Assembly: GCF_041320665.1 (NCBI RefSeq)
Contig: NZ_CP166730.1
Location: forward strand, 124,001-188,000
Direction: 5' to 3'
DNA: 64,000 nt
Source of the DNA: Comamonas sp. GB3 AK4-5
GTDB lineage: Bacteria > Pseudomonadota > Gammaproteobacteria > Burkholderiales > Burkholderiaceae_C
In this document: piece by piece, positions 35,215 through 45,098 of the stretch
How positions within the stretch are numbered: position 1 is the stretch's first letter
Layout: each line of letters opens with the position of its first letter
Notes under the pieces: generated by a model
Database searches by the model: none
Told to the model about the DNA's origin: nothing
The model's input: the letters and a program-made list of their open reading frames with translations, nothing else
Program-made: the position numbers and the translations under genes

Positions 35215-36882
35215 TCAGGCCGGCAGTGCGCGCTCCAGCAGGGCCGCCGTATCCAGCGCTCGGACATCGATGGCGCCCAGCACGCGGGCATCGGCCTGCA
35301 CGACGCGGGTGGCGATAAAGGCATCGGCCACGGCCGCCGGTGCATGGCGGCGCAGCAGACAGGCCTGGGCCAGCAGCACCAGTTGCTGCGCGATGCGGCG
35401 GGCCAGCAGCTCCTGCTCGTCGGCGGGGCGTTGCAGCAAGGCCTGCAGGTTCTGTATGGCGGCGCGCAGTGCGGCGTCGTCACCTGCGGCATCGATCAGG
35501 TCGGCCAGCAGCGCCTGGGTGCATTCCGGCTCGCGCGCCATGGCGCGCAACAGGTCCAGGCACATGATGTTGCCGGAGCCTTCCCAGATGCTGTTGACCG
35601 GCGCGTCGCGGAACAGCCTGGCCACCACGGCAGGCTCCACATAGCCGTTGCCGCCCAGCACCTCCATGGCCTCGCCGGTCACCTCAATCGCGCGCTTGCA
35701 TACCCAGAATTTGGCGGCCGGTGTCATCAAGTGCTTCCAGGCGCGTTCGGCAGGTGCAGGGGCCATGCCCTCGCAGGCCTCAAAGGCGGCAGCCAGGTGC
35801 ATGGCCAATGTGGTGGCGGCTTCGCTTTCCAGTGCCAGATCCGCCAGCACCGCGCGCGCCAGCGGCTGTTGTGCCAGGGGTTTGCCAAACACATGGCGGT
35901 GCCGGGCGTAGTGCAGGGCCTGGACCAGAGACTGGCGCAACACCGCGCTGCTGCCCAGCACGCAGCACAGCCGGGTGGTGGTGGCCATCTCGATGATGGT
36001 GGGAATGCCCTGGCCGGGCTCGCCCAGCAGCAGGCCATAGGCACCATGGAATTCCACCTCGCTGCTGGCATTGCTGCGGTTGCCCACTTTTTCCTTGAGC
36101 TGCTGTATCCGTACGGCGTTGCGCGTGCCATCGGGTTGCCAGCGCGGGACCCAGAAGCAGGCAGGGTCGGTATCCGGGGTCCGCGCCACCACCAGGTGGG
36201 CATCGCTCATGGGGGCGGAAAAAAACCATTTGTGTCCAGTGAGGCGGTAGGCCTGGCCACGGCCGCCGGCGCCATCGGGTGTGGCCAGCGTGGTGCTGGC
36301 GTGTACGTCTGAGCCGCCTTGTTTTTCCGCCATGCCCATGCCCACCCACAGCGCTTGTTTTTCGGGCCAGGGGCGGTCCTGGGCATCGAACTGGTGGGAC
36401 AGCAGGCCGGCTTTGACCTGGGGCCACAGCGCTTCCCGGCGCAACACGCCAATGGCAGCGGTGGTCATGGTGGGTGGGCACAGCGAGCCTTGCTCCACCT
36501 GGCCGTGCAGGTAAAAACCTGCAGCCCAGGCGCTCCAGCGGCCAGGGCGGCTGCTTTCATAGGGCAGGCCGACCAGGCCTTGCTCGCGGTACAGCGTCAG
36601 CAGCGCATGCCAGCAGGGGTGGTAGTGCACGGTGTCTATGCGCCGCCCGCGTGCATCAAAGCTTTGCAGCTTGGGCATGTGGGCGTTGGCCTGTTGCGCC
36701 CATTGCCAGGTCGAGGGCGCGGTGACGTGCTGGGCGTAGTCGTGCAGAGAGGGCTGGGCCCAGGCTGCGTGGCTGTGGAGCAGGGCATGGAGCAGGGCCG
36801 CGTCGTTGTGCAGCAATGCCTGCTGGCAGGGCTCGTCAACCTGGTTGAGCACCTGGTGCGTGTCGAAAGAAGTCATGGCCAT
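35215..36882 (-). CDS. AidB-like acyl-CoA dehydrogenase family protein
   Basis: 555 residues, longer than ordinary acyl-CoA dehydrogenases (about 380) and matching the AidB group. The N-terminal HQVLNQVDEPCQQALLHNDA and TVHYHPCWHALLTLYREQG are AidB-like. The dehydrogenase core is seen in GMGMAEKQGGSDVHASTTLA, HKWFFSAPMSDAHLVVART, and the helical end IEVTGEAMEVLGGNGYVEPA. AidB proteins bind FAD and protect DNA from alkylation or act as isovaleryl-CoA dehydrogenases; the role here is not settled. alkB lies 7 kb away and is not linked. Confidence 0.88.
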   Translation of the reverse strand: MAMTSFDTHQVLNQVDEPCQQALLHNDAALLHALLHSHAAWAQPSLHDYAQHVTAPSTWQWAQQANAHMPKLQSFDARGRRIDTVHYHPCWHALLTLYREQGLVGLPYESSRPGRWSAWAAGFYLHGQVEQGSLCPPTMTTAAIGVLRREALWPQVKAGLLSHQFDAQDRPWPEKQALWVGMGMAEKQGGSDVHASTTLATPDGAGGRGQAYRLTGHKWFFSAPMSDAHLVVARTPDTDPACFWVPRWQPDGTRNAVRIQQLKEKVGNRSNASSEVEFHGAYGLLLGEPGQGIPTIIEMATTTRLCCVLGSSAVLRQSLVQALHYARHRHVFGKPLAQQPLARAVLADLALESEAATTLAMHLAAAFEACEGMAPAPAERAWKHLMTPAAKFWVCKRAIEVTGEAMEVLGGNGYVEPAVVARLFRDAPVNSIWEGSGNIMCLDLLRAMAREPECTQALLADLIDAAGDDAALRAAIQNLQALLQRPADEQELLARRIAQQLVLLAQACLLRRHAPAAVADAFIATRVVQADARVLGAIDVRALDTAALLERALPA

Positions 36883-36936
36883 ACCTCTCAACTGCTGGAG
36901 TCGATCAGTATGGCGGATGGAATATGACGGCCTGGA

Positions 36937-38817
36937 TTAGAAGGTTTCCCAGTCGGCGTCGGAGCCTGCGGTGGCAGGCGCCGGGGCTGGCGCTGCGGCG
37001 CTGGCCGTCGATTTTTGCAGCTGGCGGGGAGGGCTGCTGGGGCGTGCCGCCGCAGACTGGGGGGCGGTGCGGGGTGCATTGGCCGGGCGGCTGCCACCAG
37101 CAAAGGACGGCGCATGTGAGGCATTACCCTGGGGGCTGTGCATGCTGGCAGCAGCGCGGTTGTCCAGCTGGAACACGGCCACGGCCTGGACCAATTTTTC
37201 GGCCTGGGATTGCAGATTGGAGGCCGCAGCGGCGGACTCCTCCACCAGGGCCGCGTTCTGCTGCGTGGTGTGGTCCATCTGTGTGACGGCCTCGCCCACC
37301 TGGGCCACGCCCTGGCTTTGCTCGCTGCTGGCGGCGCTGATCTCACCCATGATGTCGGTCACGCGGCGGATGGCGCTGACCACCTCGGTCATGGTGGTGC
37401 CAGCCTGGTCCACCAGCTGCGTGCCCTGGTCCACCTGCTGCACGCTGGCGTCGATGAGCTGCTTGATTTGCTTGGCCGCATCGGCACTGCGCCCGGCCAG
37501 GGTACGCACCTCGGTAGCCACCACGGCAAAGCCCCGGCCCTGCTCGCCGGCACGTGCGGCTTCCACGGCGGCATTCAGCGCCAGGATATTGGTTTGAAAG
37601 GCAATGGAGTCGATCACGCCAATGATGTCGGCAATGCGCTGTGAGCTGCTCTGTATGCCCTTCATGGTCTCGACCACGCGGTTCACCACATCACCGCCTT
37701 CCACCGCCACGTTGGAGGCGCTGCATGCCAGCTGGTTGGCCTGCTGGGCGTTCTCGGCGTTCTGGCGCACGGTGGAGCTGAGTTCTTCCATTGAGGCCGC
37801 CGTCTCTTCCAGCGCACTGGCCTGCTGTTCGGTGCGTGCGCTCAGGTCGTTGTTGCCCTGGGCAATCTCGGCGCTGGCGGTGGCCACGCTTTCCGCGTTC
37901 TGGCGCACGGTGTAGACCACGCCGGTCAGGCTGTCGCGCATGGCCGAGAGCGAGGACAGTACGAGAGCCACCTCGGCCAGCCCTCTGACTTCGATCTGCT
38001 GCGACAGATCGCCATGGGCCATCCGATCGGCAGCGCCGCCGGCCGTGGCCAGCGAGGTGGTGATCTGCCGGTACATATACCAGAGGATGGCCGCCATGAT
38101 GACCACCATCAGGGTCGCCATCGTGCCCAGGGCCACAAACCACAGGCCTTTCTCGGCCTCGGCCGCTGCCACGGCACCGGAGGTGCGCTGGTCCAGGGCG
38201 GTCAGAAACTCGTCCACCGGCTTCATGATCTTGGCCTTGATGGCGTGGTATTCGAGGCCGTGCACCATCTTGCGGGCCTCTTCCAGATTGGGCTCGCGCT
38301 TGACGGTGAACTTGCCCGTGCCATCGTCGTACAGGCCTTTTACCATGAACATGGCCGCAGTCTCCAGCTTGACCAGGGCATTGGATTGGTCTTCCGCCTG
38401 TTTGAGCAGGTGAAACTCTTGCTCGGTGAAGCCTGCTTTTTTCATCAGATCGTTCAGTGCGGCCGCTTGATCGAAGCCTTTGCCAGGGTCGATGTCGGCG
38501 GCCCGGAAATCCCAGTAAATCTTCTCGTACTGTTTGGGCCGGGGCTTGGCGCCGTTGCGTATGTCCAGAATCTCCTGGTATTGCTGCTCCCAGCGCGGGT
38601 CACCGGTGACCACATAGGTGCGGGCCAGCCGGGTCAGATCGTCCGAGCTCTGGCGCATTTCATCGGCCAGCAGATAGGAGTTGTAGCGCGCGGCCTGCGC
38701 CTCGGTCAGGTGGAGTGAGGCCTGGGAGAGCTGAAAGATGCAGAACCCACCCAAGGCCAGCACCAGGGCCACCGTGGCCAGTGCAAAGGTGAAAAGTTTT
38801 TTGATGCTTGGCTGCAT
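36937..38817 (-). CDS. Methyl-accepting chemotaxis protein (Tar/Tsr type) with CheR/CheB tether
   Basis: 626 residues. First membrane helix about 8-30, a periplasmic sensor of about 175 residues (no ligand family recognised), second helix about 205-228 ([20 protein letters not shown]), a HAMP domain, then methylation helices and the conserved signalling tip [20 protein letters not shown] near residues 410-430. The C terminus, after an Ala/Pro-rich linker, ends DWETF, the xWxxF pentapeptide that tethers CheR and CheB. It is an orphan receptor; no che genes are adjacent. Confidence 0.95.
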   Translation of the reverse strand: MQPSIKKLFTFALATVALVLALGGFCIFQLSQASLHLTEAQAARYNSYLLADEMRQSSDDLTRLARTYVVTGDPRWEQQYQEILDIRNGAKPRPKQYEKIYWDFRAADIDPGKGFDQAAALNDLMKKAGFTEQEFHLLKQAEDQSNALVKLETAAMFMVKGLYDDGTGKFTVKREPNLEEARKMVHGLEYHAIKAKIMKPVDEFLTALDQRTSGAVAAAEAEKGLWFVALGTMATLMVVIMAAILWYMYRQITTSLATAGGAADRMAHGDLSQQIEVRGLAEVALVLSSLSAMRDSLTGVVYTVRQNAESVATASAEIAQGNNDLSARTEQQASALEETAASMEELSSTVRQNAENAQQANQLACSASNVAVEGGDVVNRVVETMKGIQSSSQRIADIIGVIDSIAFQTNILALNAAVEAARAGEQGRGFAVVATEVRTLAGRSADAAKQIKQLIDASVQQVDQGTQLVDQAGTTMTEVVSAIRRVTDIMGEISAASSEQSQGVAQVGEAVTQMDHTTQQNAALVEESAAAASNLQSQAEKLVQAVAVFQLDNRAAASMHSPQGNASHAPSFAGGSRPANAPRTAPQSAAARPSSPPRQLQKSTASAAAPAPAPATAGSDADWETF

Positions 38818-38949
38818 GACCCTACCCTGCTGTTGATTCCACAGAAAAACAGTGTAGGAGCCGGCCTTGCGTAGGTGCAGGCTGGCTTGATGGGCGGCAC
38901 TCCGCTGTCACCGCCAACCCACAGTGTGTGGATGGCCAGGGTGGTGTGT

Positions 38950-40818
38950 TCAGCCCGCGTGGGCAGCGATGACGCGCAGCACCTCGCTGCCATAGGCATC
39001 GAGTTTTTTGCTGCCAATGCCGCTGATATGGCCCAGGGCCTCCAGCGATTGCGGGCATTGCTCGGCAATGGCTGCTAGCGTGGCGTCCTGGAAGATCACA
39101 TAGGCCGGCAGATTGTGCGATTTGGCCACCTCGGAGCGCCAGGCCTTGAGGTTGATGAAGCGGGCCTGTGCATCCGGCCCCAGATTGGCCGCTGCCGCAT
39201 TGGGTTGGGTGCCGCGCTTGCTGTTGCGGCTGCGTGGGGCAGCGGTGGTAGCGCGCAGGTGCACGCTCAGATCGCCGCGCAGCACGGCGCGCGAGCCTGG
39301 GGTCAGGCACAGGGTGTCGAAGACATGGCCGCTGTTCTCGCTGGTCACCTTGTGCAGGCCCAAAGCGCCCGTGGCCAGCAGCTGGCGCATCACGCCGCGC
39401 AGCTGGGGCTCGCTGTACTCCTTGCCAATGCCGAAGGTGGAGATTTTGTCGTGCAAAAACTGGCGCACCTTGTCGGTGTCCTTGCCACGCAGCACGTCCA
39501 TGATGTGGCCGGCGCCAAAAGTGAGTTGGCTCATCTCGTGCACGCGGTAAATGGTGGACAGCAGCTTGCGCGCCGCATCCGTGCCATCCCACACGGTGGG
39601 TGGCTGCAGGCAGTTGTCGCAGTTGCCGCAGGCATGGGAGGCCTCGCCAAAATACTGCAGCAAACGCACCCGCCGGCAGTCCGTGGCCTCGGCCAGCGAC
39701 AGCAGGGCATCCAGCTTGCCGCGCAGCACCACCTTGAACGGCTCTTCGGCATTGCCTTCGTCGATCATGCGGCGCTGGTTGACCACGTCGGACAGGCCAT
39801 AGGCCATCCAGGCATGGGCGGGCAGGCCATCGCGGCCGGCGCGGCCGGTTTCCTGGTAGTAGCCCTCGATGTTCTTGGGCATGTCCACATGGGCCACAAA
39901 GCGCACATCGGGCTTGTCTATGCCCATGCCAAAGGCGATGGTGGCCACCATCACAATGCCGTCTTCGCGCAGAAAGCGGTCCTGGTGCTGTTGGCGCACT
40001 TCCGAAGGAAAGCCCGCGTGGTAGGGCAGGGCGTTGATGCCGGCCTGTTGCAGGGTCTGGGCAATTTCCTCCACACGCCGGCGCGACTGGCAATACACCA
40101 CGCCGGCCTCGTCCGTATGCTCGTTCTGTATGAAGCGCAGCAGCTGGTTGGTGACGTCTTTTTTCTCGACGATGGTGTAGCGGATATTGGGCCGGTCAAA
40201 GCTGCTGACGAACTGCTGTGCCTGCTCCAGGTGCAGGCGCTCCACGATGTCGGCATGTGTCAGGCTGTCGGCCGTGGCGGTGAGGGCAATGCGCGGCACG
40301 CCGGCATAGCGCTCGTGCAGCACCGACAGTGCCCGGTATTCGGGGCGAAAGTCGTGGCCCCACTGGCTCACGCAGTGGGCCTCGTCGATGGCAAAAAGGC
40401 TCAACTGGCCCTGGGCATGCAAATCGTCCAGCAGGCCCAGAAAGCGCGGGGTCACCAGGCGCTCGGGCGCCACATACAGCAGCGTCAGCTGGCCGCTTTG
40501 CAGCTGCCACTCCACCTGCTGGGCCTCGTCATAGCTCAGCGATGAATTGAGAAAGGCCGCATCCACGCCGGCCTCATGCAGCGCACCCACCTGGTCGTGC
40601 ATCAGTGCAATCAGCGGCGACACCACCACGGCCACGCCTTGACCCGCACGCTGGCGCACAATGGCCGGCACCTGGTAGCACAGGCTTTTGCCACCGCCGG
40701 TGGGCATCAGCACCAGGGCATCGCCCCCTCCAATGACATGGTCGACGATGGCTGCCTGGGGGCCGCGAAAGGACTGGTAGCCAAAAACGTCGTGGAGAAC
40801 GGACAGGGCAGCGGACAA
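38950..40818 (-). CDS. recQ: ATP-dependent DNA helicase RecQ
   Basis: 622 residues from a TTG start at 40818; no ATG gives a plausible N terminus. Helicase motifs in order: GYQSFRGPQ (motif 0), [16 protein letters not shown] (Walker A), [20 protein letters not shown] (DEAH), ALTATAD (III), and [10 protein letters not shown] (VI). The RQC zinc site follows (LLQYFGE...CGNCDNC), and the C terminus is an HRDC domain ([20 protein letters not shown]). It unwinds DNA 3'-5' in RecF-pathway repair. The open frame extends antisense into the next gene, but that part is not RecQ-like. Confidence 0.93.
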   Translation of the reverse strand: MSAALSVLHDVFGYQSFRGPQAAIVDHVIGGGDALVLMPTGGGKSLCYQVPAIVRQRAGQGVAVVVSPLIALMHDQVGALHEAGVDAAFLNSSLSYDEAQQVEWQLQSGQLTLLYVAPERLVTPRFLGLLDDLHAQGQLSLFAIDEAHCVSQWGHDFRPEYRALSVLHERYAGVPRIALTATADSLTHADIVERLHLEQAQQFVSSFDRPNIRYTIVEKKDVTNQLLRFIQNEHTDEAGVVYCQSRRRVEEIAQTLQQAGINALPYHAGFPSEVRQQHQDRFLREDGIVMVATIAFGMGIDKPDVRFVAHVDMPKNIEGYYQETGRAGRDGLPAHAWMAYGLSDVVNQRRMIDEGNAEEPFKVVLRGKLDALLSLAEATDCRRVRLLQYFGEASHACGNCDNCLQPPTVWDGTDAARKLLSTIYRVHEMSQLTFGAGHIMDVLRGKDTDKVRQFLHDKISTFGIGKEYSEPQLRGVMRQLLATGALGLHKVTSENSGHVFDTLCLTPGSRAVLRGDLSVHLRATTAAPRSRNSKRGTQPNAAAANLGPDAQARFINLKAWRSEVAKSHNLPAYVIFQDATLAAIAEQCPQSLEALGHISGIGSKKLDAYGSEVLRVIAAHAG

Positions 40819-41169
40819 GGGAAACTCGAAAAAGTGAGCGCTTAGAGCGTGGTGCTTGCTTGAGAACGCGATAAAGCACTCAAGTGCGGGGCCGGAGCAG
40901 GCGAGGGCAGCAGGGCAGCAGGGCTGCGCTGCTGCCGCTATTGTGCGCCGACCAAGGCCACAGCCCATCCGCAGGGGCAATGCCTGAGTGCAAGGCAGCA
41001 GCGCCCAGCCCGCGCATTCCGTGCACGCCCGCCTGCCTGATGGGCAGCCACGGAATGGCCCCGATGCAGGCAGCCTGCCGCGCATGGCGTGACAATATGT
41101 AGAGGCACTCTCCCATAGCTCCCGCACCATTCCGGGGGCTGTGTGCCGTTTGAAAAAGGTTTTTCTTTC
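40819..41169. other. 351-bp gene-free divergent region between recQ and the FAD dehydrogenase
   Basis: No coding potential is convincing. Two secondary structures are visible: an 8-bp stem ggcagcag/ctgctgcc at 40914-40936, and a nested dyad at 41016-41056 with outer arms attccgtg/cacggaat and inner stem ctgcc/ggcag. Upstream of the plus-strand gene is gacaatatg (about 41090), a possible -10-like element without a clear -35. It presumably holds the promoters of both genes. Confidence 0.5.
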
Positions 41170-42555
41170 ATGTCCCACGACTCCTTTCTTTCCGCCCTGG
41201 TACAGCAACTGGGTGCGGATTGCGTGCACATCGGCTCCCAGGTGGAGGCGCGCTTTCACACCGACTGGAGCGGTCAGCCCCCTGTGGCGCCGCTGGCCCT
41301 GGTGCGCCCCCGCAGCACCGAGGCGGTGGTCAGCCTGCTGCGCCTGTGTCATGCGCACCGCATCCCCGTGGTGCCCCAGGGTGGGTTGACGGGCCTGGCC
41401 GGTGCTGCCGTGCCCACGCCGGGCTGTGTGGCCCTGTCGCTGGAGCGCATGCAGGCCATAGAGGACATCACCCCCCGCACCGCGCTGATGACGGTGCAGG
41501 CCGGCGCCACGCTGCAGTCCGTGCAAGAGGCCGCCGTGGCCGCCGGCATGGTGTTTGGTGTGGACCTGGGCGCGCGCGGCAGCTGCCAGATTGGTGGCAA
41601 TGTCTCCACCAATGCCGGCGGCAACGGCGTGCTGCAGCACGGCATGATGCGCGAGCAGGTGCTGGGCCTGGAAGTGGTGCTGGCCGACGGCACGCTGTTG
41701 CCCATGTTGCGCCCCATGCTGAAGAACAACACCGGCTACGACCTCAAGCAATTCTTCATCGGCGCCGAAGGCACGCTGGGTGTCATCACCCGCGTGCTGC
41801 TGCGCCTGCGCCCCGCACCGCAGGCCAAGGCCACGGCTCTGGTGGCCATGCCGGACTTCGACGCTGCCCTGGCCGTTTTGCAGCGCATGCAGCGCCACTT
41901 CGGCAACAGCGTGGCCGCTTTCGAGCTGATGTGGGACAGCTTTGTCCAGGCCTCCATCCGCTGGCAAAAGCTGCAGCCGCCTTTTGCGCAAAGCCATCCG
42001 CTGCTGGCGCTGATCGATGTGGATGGCAAGGACGAAGCCAGCCTGCGCGCAGCCGTGGAGGAAGCCCTGGGCGAAGCCATGGAAGCGGGCGAGGTGGTGG
42101 ATGCCGTCATCGCCCAGTCCCAGGCCCAGGCCAAAACGCTGTGGAAGCTGCGTGAGGCCCCGGCCGAGCTGAACACCCAGATGCACCCGCCCATCAACTT
42201 CGACGTCAGCCTGCCCCAGGCCGACATCGGTCGTTTTGCCGATGCGGTGCAGGCCGCCTTCGATGTGCGCTGGCCCGGCCACCACAGCCTGTTCTTCGGC
42301 CATGTGGGTGACGGCAATCTGCATGTCTCCACCGATGGCGCCACGGTGAATAGCGAATGTGAAGCGGTGGAGGCCGAGCTTTACCGCCTGGTGGGCGAAT
42401 TCCGCGGCAGTGTCTCGGCCGAGCACGGCATAGGCCTGCACAAAAAGCCGTTTCTGCATGCCAGCCGCACGCCGCAGGAGCTGGCCGCCATGCGCGCCAT
42501 CAAGGCCGCGCTGGACCCACTGGGGCTGATGAACCCGGGCAAGGTCTTCGACTGA
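41170..42555 (+). CDS. FAD-binding oxidoreductase, D-2-hydroxyglutarate/D-lactate dehydrogenase family
   Basis: 461 residues of the FAD-linked oxidase (PCMH/GlcD-like) family. The PP-loop is [20 protein letters not shown] near residue 75. FAD contacts continue in [20 protein letters not shown] and [20 protein letters not shown]. The C-terminal domain has the catalytic metal/histidine signature [11 protein letters not shown] and ends [12 protein letters not shown]. Such enzymes oxidise D-2-hydroxy acids (D-2-hydroxyglutarate, D-lactate) and pass electrons to ETF or quinone. The exact substrate is uncertain. Confidence 0.87.
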   Translation: MSHDSFLSALVQQLGADCVHIGSQVEARFHTDWSGQPPVAPLALVRPRSTEAVVSLLRLCHAHRIPVVPQGGLTGLAGAAVPTPGCVALSLERMQAIEDITPRTALMTVQAGATLQSVQEAAVAAGMVFGVDLGARGSCQIGGNVSTNAGGNGVLQHGMMREQVLGLEVVLADGTLLPMLRPMLKNNTGYDLKQFFIGAEGTLGVITRVLLRLRPAPQAKATALVAMPDFDAALAVLQRMQRHFGNSVAAFELMWDSFVQASIRWQKLQPPFAQSHPLLALIDVDGKDEASLRAAVEEALGEAMEAGEVVDAVIAQSQAQAKTLWKLREAPAELNTQMHPPINFDVSLPQADIGRFADAVQAAFDVRWPGHHSLFFGHVGDGNLHVSTDGATVNSECEAVEAELYRLVGEFRGSVSAEHGIGLHKKPFLHASRTPQELAAMRAIKAALDPLGLMNPGKVFD

Positions 42556-42589
42556 CCCGCCGCTCTTTCTTTTCTTTTTGACAAGCAAT

Positions 42590-42620
42590 GCCCCGGGTTC
42601 GCCCGGGGCGCCCAGATTTT
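42590..42620 (+). terminator. GC-rich UUCG-loop hairpin between the FAD dehydrogenase and hisC
   Basis: An 8-bp perfect stem gccccggg/cccggggc with loop ttcg is followed ten bases later by T5 (gatttttgg). It sits 34 bp after the FAD-dehydrogenase stop and 6-36 bp before the hisC start. It could terminate, attenuate or mask the hisC translation start. Confidence 0.6.
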
Positions 42621-42625
42621 TGGCC

Positions 42626-43747
42626 ATGACCGTGAATTCCGCCGCCCTGGCACGCGCCGAAGTGCCTGCCCTGCCCGCCTATAACGCCGGCCTGTCCTCC
42701 GACGCCGTGCGTGCCCGCTATGGCGTGGCCCATATTGCCCGACTGGGCAGCAATGAAAATCCCTATGGATGCAGTCCGCGTGTGGTGGCTGCCATGGGGG
42801 ATCTGGCACGCCAGATCCCCTACTACCCGGACGCCAGCTGCAGCGCGCTGCGCGAGGTGCTGGCCGTGCGCCATGGCGTGCAGCCTGAGCAACTGGTGCT
42901 GGGCAATGGCTCGGAAGACATCATCCAGATGCTGTGCCAGGCCTTTACCGGCCATGGCGATGTGGTGCTGACCCAGCGCCCCTCCTTTGGCCTGCACGAA
43001 ATCTACCCACGCATGATGGGCGCCACCGTGGAACTGGTGGCGTTGACGGCAGACCTGGAGTTTGACCTGGCCGCCTGGTGCGCGGCCCTGCAACGCGCGC
43101 CCAAGCTGGCTTTCATTTCCAACCCCTCCAACCCCGTGGGCTGCATGTGGACGGCGGAGCAGTTTGCCCAGCTGTTGCAGGCTGCATCGCCCGACACCTT
43201 GCTGGTGGTGGACGAGGCCTATGTGGAATACGCCCAGCACACCCCAGGCTACCCCGACACCCTGGCCCTGCTGCAAGGCTGTGGCAAGCCCTGGGTAGTG
43301 TTGCGCACCTTCTCCAAGGCCTGGGGCCTGGCCGGTTTGCGCGTGGGCTATGGCGTGGCGGGTGACGCCGCCACCATCGCCCTGCTGGACCGGGTGCGCA
43401 CGCCCTTCAATGTGAACCAGGCGGCACAGATTGCCGCCCTGGCCGCCCTCAAGGACGAGGCCTTTATGCGCCGCAGCGTGCAGGCCACCGTGACCGAGCG
43501 CGATGCCCTGGCTCAGCGCCTGCGCGCGGCCGGGCTGCGGGTGGCGTCGTCGGCCACCAATTTTCTGTTCATGGACCTGGGCCAGGATGCGGCCGTGGTG
43601 GCCGAAGGCCTGCTGGCCCAGGGCATCATCACCAAACCCTGGAAGGAGCCTGGCTTCAGCCAGTTTTTGCGCGTGTCCGTGGGCCTGGCGGAAGACAACA
43701 AGCGCTTTGCCCTGGCCCTGGCCTCGGTGCTGGGCCGGCCTATCTAG
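42626..43747 (+). CDS. hisC: Histidinol-phosphate aminotransferase
   Basis: 373 residues, PLP fold type I (EC 2.6.1.9). [14 protein letters not shown] is the HisC N-terminal signature, [12 protein letters not shown] the cofactor-contact region, NPSNPVG the substrate loop, VVDEAYVEY the PLP Asp/Tyr, and [16 protein letters not shown] carries the PLP lysine. It makes histidinol phosphate in histidine biosynthesis. No other his genes are adjacent, so this may be a second copy (some such proteins act on tyrosine/phenylalanine). ATG 42626 is preferred over the upstream TTG, which would translate the hairpin. Confidence 0.92.
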   Translation: MTVNSAALARAEVPALPAYNAGLSSDAVRARYGVAHIARLGSNENPYGCSPRVVAAMGDLARQIPYYPDASCSALREVLAVRHGVQPEQLVLGNGSEDIIQMLCQAFTGHGDVVLTQRPSFGLHEIYPRMMGATVELVALTADLEFDLAAWCAALQRAPKLAFISNPSNPVGCMWTAEQFAQLLQAASPDTLLVVDEAYVEYAQHTPGYPDTLALLQGCGKPWVVLRTFSKAWGLAGLRVGYGVAGDAATIALLDRVRTPFNVNQAAQIAALAALKDEAFMRRSVQATVTERDALAQRLRAAGLRVASSATNFLFMDLGQDAAVVAEGLLAQGIITKPWKEPGFSQFLRVSVGLAEDNKRFALALASVLGRPI

Positions 43748-43758
43748 GCGCAGCTATC

Positions 43759-44451
43759 ATGACGGCCTCGCTGTTCGATGACCCGCCCCAGTCCGTGGAG
43801 CGGATCGCTATCGACGACGGGGCCTGGCTGTTGCGTGGTTGGGCGCTGGCCGCGCAAACGCAATGGCTGGCCACTGTGCAGCAGGTGCTGGCAGCCCAGC
43901 CTTTTCGCCGCAGCCTCACGCCCGGTGGCCGGCCCATGTCGGTGGGCATGAGCAACTGCGGTGCCTGGGGCTGGGTGACCGACCGCGCAGGCTACCGCTA
44001 CAGCCCCACCAACCCGGACACCGGCCTGCCATGGCCCGCCATGCCTGTTTTTCTGCGGCAGCAGGCGGTGGATGCAGCGCTGGCTGCGGGCTACCCCGGC
44101 TATGCGCCCGATGTCTGCCTGATCAACCAGTACCAGCCGGGCGCCAGAATGGGTCTGCACCGCGATGCAGACGAGATGGACTGGCAGGCCCCCATCGTTT
44201 CTGTCTCGCTGGGCCTGCCCTGCACGTTTCTATGGGGTGGGCTGGAACGCAGTCACCCGGTGCGCCGCCTCTCGCTGCTGCATGGCGATGTGCTGGTTTG
44301 GGGCGGGGCCACACGCATGGCCTACCACGGCGTGCAGCCGCTGAAAGACGGCCAGCATGCGCTGCTGGGGGCGCAGCGCTGGAATCTCACCTTTCGCATG
44401 GCACGCACAGCCTTGGCGGGCGGTCTGCCGCGTTGCAAATCCGCGCAATAG
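43759..44451 (+). CDS. alkB: DNA oxidative demethylase AlkB
   Basis: 230 residues of the Fe(II)/2-oxoglutarate dioxygenase family. The iron ligands are in LHRDADEMD (H-x-D) and YHGVQPL (distal His), with RWNLTFRMAR as the 2-oxoglutarate-binding arginine segment. NQYQPGARMGLH matches the AlkB nucleotide-recognition strand. It repairs 1-methyladenine and 3-methylcytosine. It starts 11 bp after the hisC stop and is probably co-transcribed with it. Confidence 0.95.
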   Translation: MTASLFDDPPQSVERIAIDDGAWLLRGWALAAQTQWLATVQQVLAAQPFRRSLTPGGRPMSVGMSNCGAWGWVTDRAGYRYSPTNPDTGLPWPAMPVFLRQQAVDAALAAGYPGYAPDVCLINQYQPGARMGLHRDADEMDWQAPIVSVSLGLPCTFLWGGLERSHPVRRLSLLHGDVLVWGGATRMAYHGVQPLKDGQHALLGAQRWNLTFRMARTALAGGLPRCKSAQ

Positions 44452-44520
44452 CAGGCTATTGCTGTGGTGTTGCGCCTTGCATCCCATCCCGCAAAGGCAG
44501 TGCGTCAGGTGCTGTAGCGC

Positions 44521-44988
44521 TCACTCCGCCGTAGGCATTGCATCGCCCAGCCAGCGCCTGGGCCCGGGTCCGTTTTGGGCACACAGGTCACCGGGGTTGG
44601 TAAACATGCAGGTCTTCATGGACAGGCAGCCGCAGCCTATGCACTGGTTGAGGCCGTGGCGCAGGCGCTGCAGTTCGGCAATGCGCTCGTCCAGTCGCGC
44701 CTGCCATAGACGCGACATCTTCTGCCAGTCGCCACCCGTGGGCACATGGCGGTTGGGCAGGCTGGACAGTTGCTCGGCGATTTCTTCCAGCGTAAAGCCC
44801 ACGCGCTGGGCAAAGACGATGAAGGCAATACGCCGCAAACAAGAGCGGTGGTAGCGCCGGTGGCCGCTGCTGCTGCGCACGGCCTCGATCAAACCCAGTG
44901 ACTCGTAAAAGCGCAGGGCCGAAGCCTTGACGCCGCTGCGCTGGGCGATTTCACCAATGGCGATCAAAGGATCATCCTCAATTTTCAT
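44521..44988 (-). CDS. soxR: Redox-sensitive transcriptional activator SoxR
   Basis: 155 residues, MerR family. The N-terminal winged helix reads IGEIAQRSGVKASALRFYES, then SGHRRYHRSCLRRIAFI. The C-terminal part carries the [2Fe-2S] ligands Cys116, Cys119, Cys121 and Cys127 in the SoxR pattern C-x2-C-x-C-x5-C. Oxidation of the cluster by redox-cycling compounds activates target promoters with long spacers. No soxS is present. The gene is divergent from an RND efflux operon whose promoter region holds a SoxR-box-like palindrome. Confidence 0.96.
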   Translation of the reverse strand: MKIEDDPLIAIGEIAQRSGVKASALRFYESLGLIEAVRSSSGHRRYHRSCLRRIAFIVFAQRVGFTLEEIAEQLSSLPNRHVPTGGDWQKMSRLWQARLDERIAELQRLRHGLNQCIGCGCLSMKTCMFTNPGDLCAQNGPGPRRWLGDAMPTAE

Positions 44989-45008
44989 AGCGGTATTCCT
45001 TTGTGGGT

Positions 45009-45039
45009 TTGACTTAAAGTTTACTTGAACTTGAAGAAT
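45009..45039 (+). promoter_or_regulatory. SoxR-dependent promoter of the RND efflux operon (-35, SoxR box, -10)
   Basis: TTGACT at 45009-45014 (-35) and AAGAAT at 45034-45039 (-10) are separated by 19 bp, the over-long spacing typical of MerR/SoxR promoters. CTTAAAGTTTACTTGAAC at 45013-45030 is an imperfect palindrome resembling the SoxR box CCTCAAGTTAACTTGAGG. The layout is seen in the sequence; SoxR binding is inferred. Confidence 0.78.
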
Positions 45040-45098
45040 CCAGGCATCGGTTTGCAGCAGCGCTGCAGTGGCCAAGGATTTCTTTGAGGAGTGTGGAG

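Noticed and set aside
42578..42625. TTG start for hisC at 42578
   Set aside because: It would translate the GC-rich hairpin and add 16 residues unlike the family. ATG 42626 gives the expected N terminus.
40819..42627. Extension of the recQ frame antisense to the FAD dehydrogenase and into hisC
   Set aside because: The 603 extra codons show no helicase or other domain and overlap two well-supported genes. RecQ is complete from the TTG start.
35215..44451. AidB-like gene and alkB as one alkylation-repair (Ada-type) regulon
   Set aside because: They are 7 kb apart on opposite strands, with no ada gene or shared operator seen.
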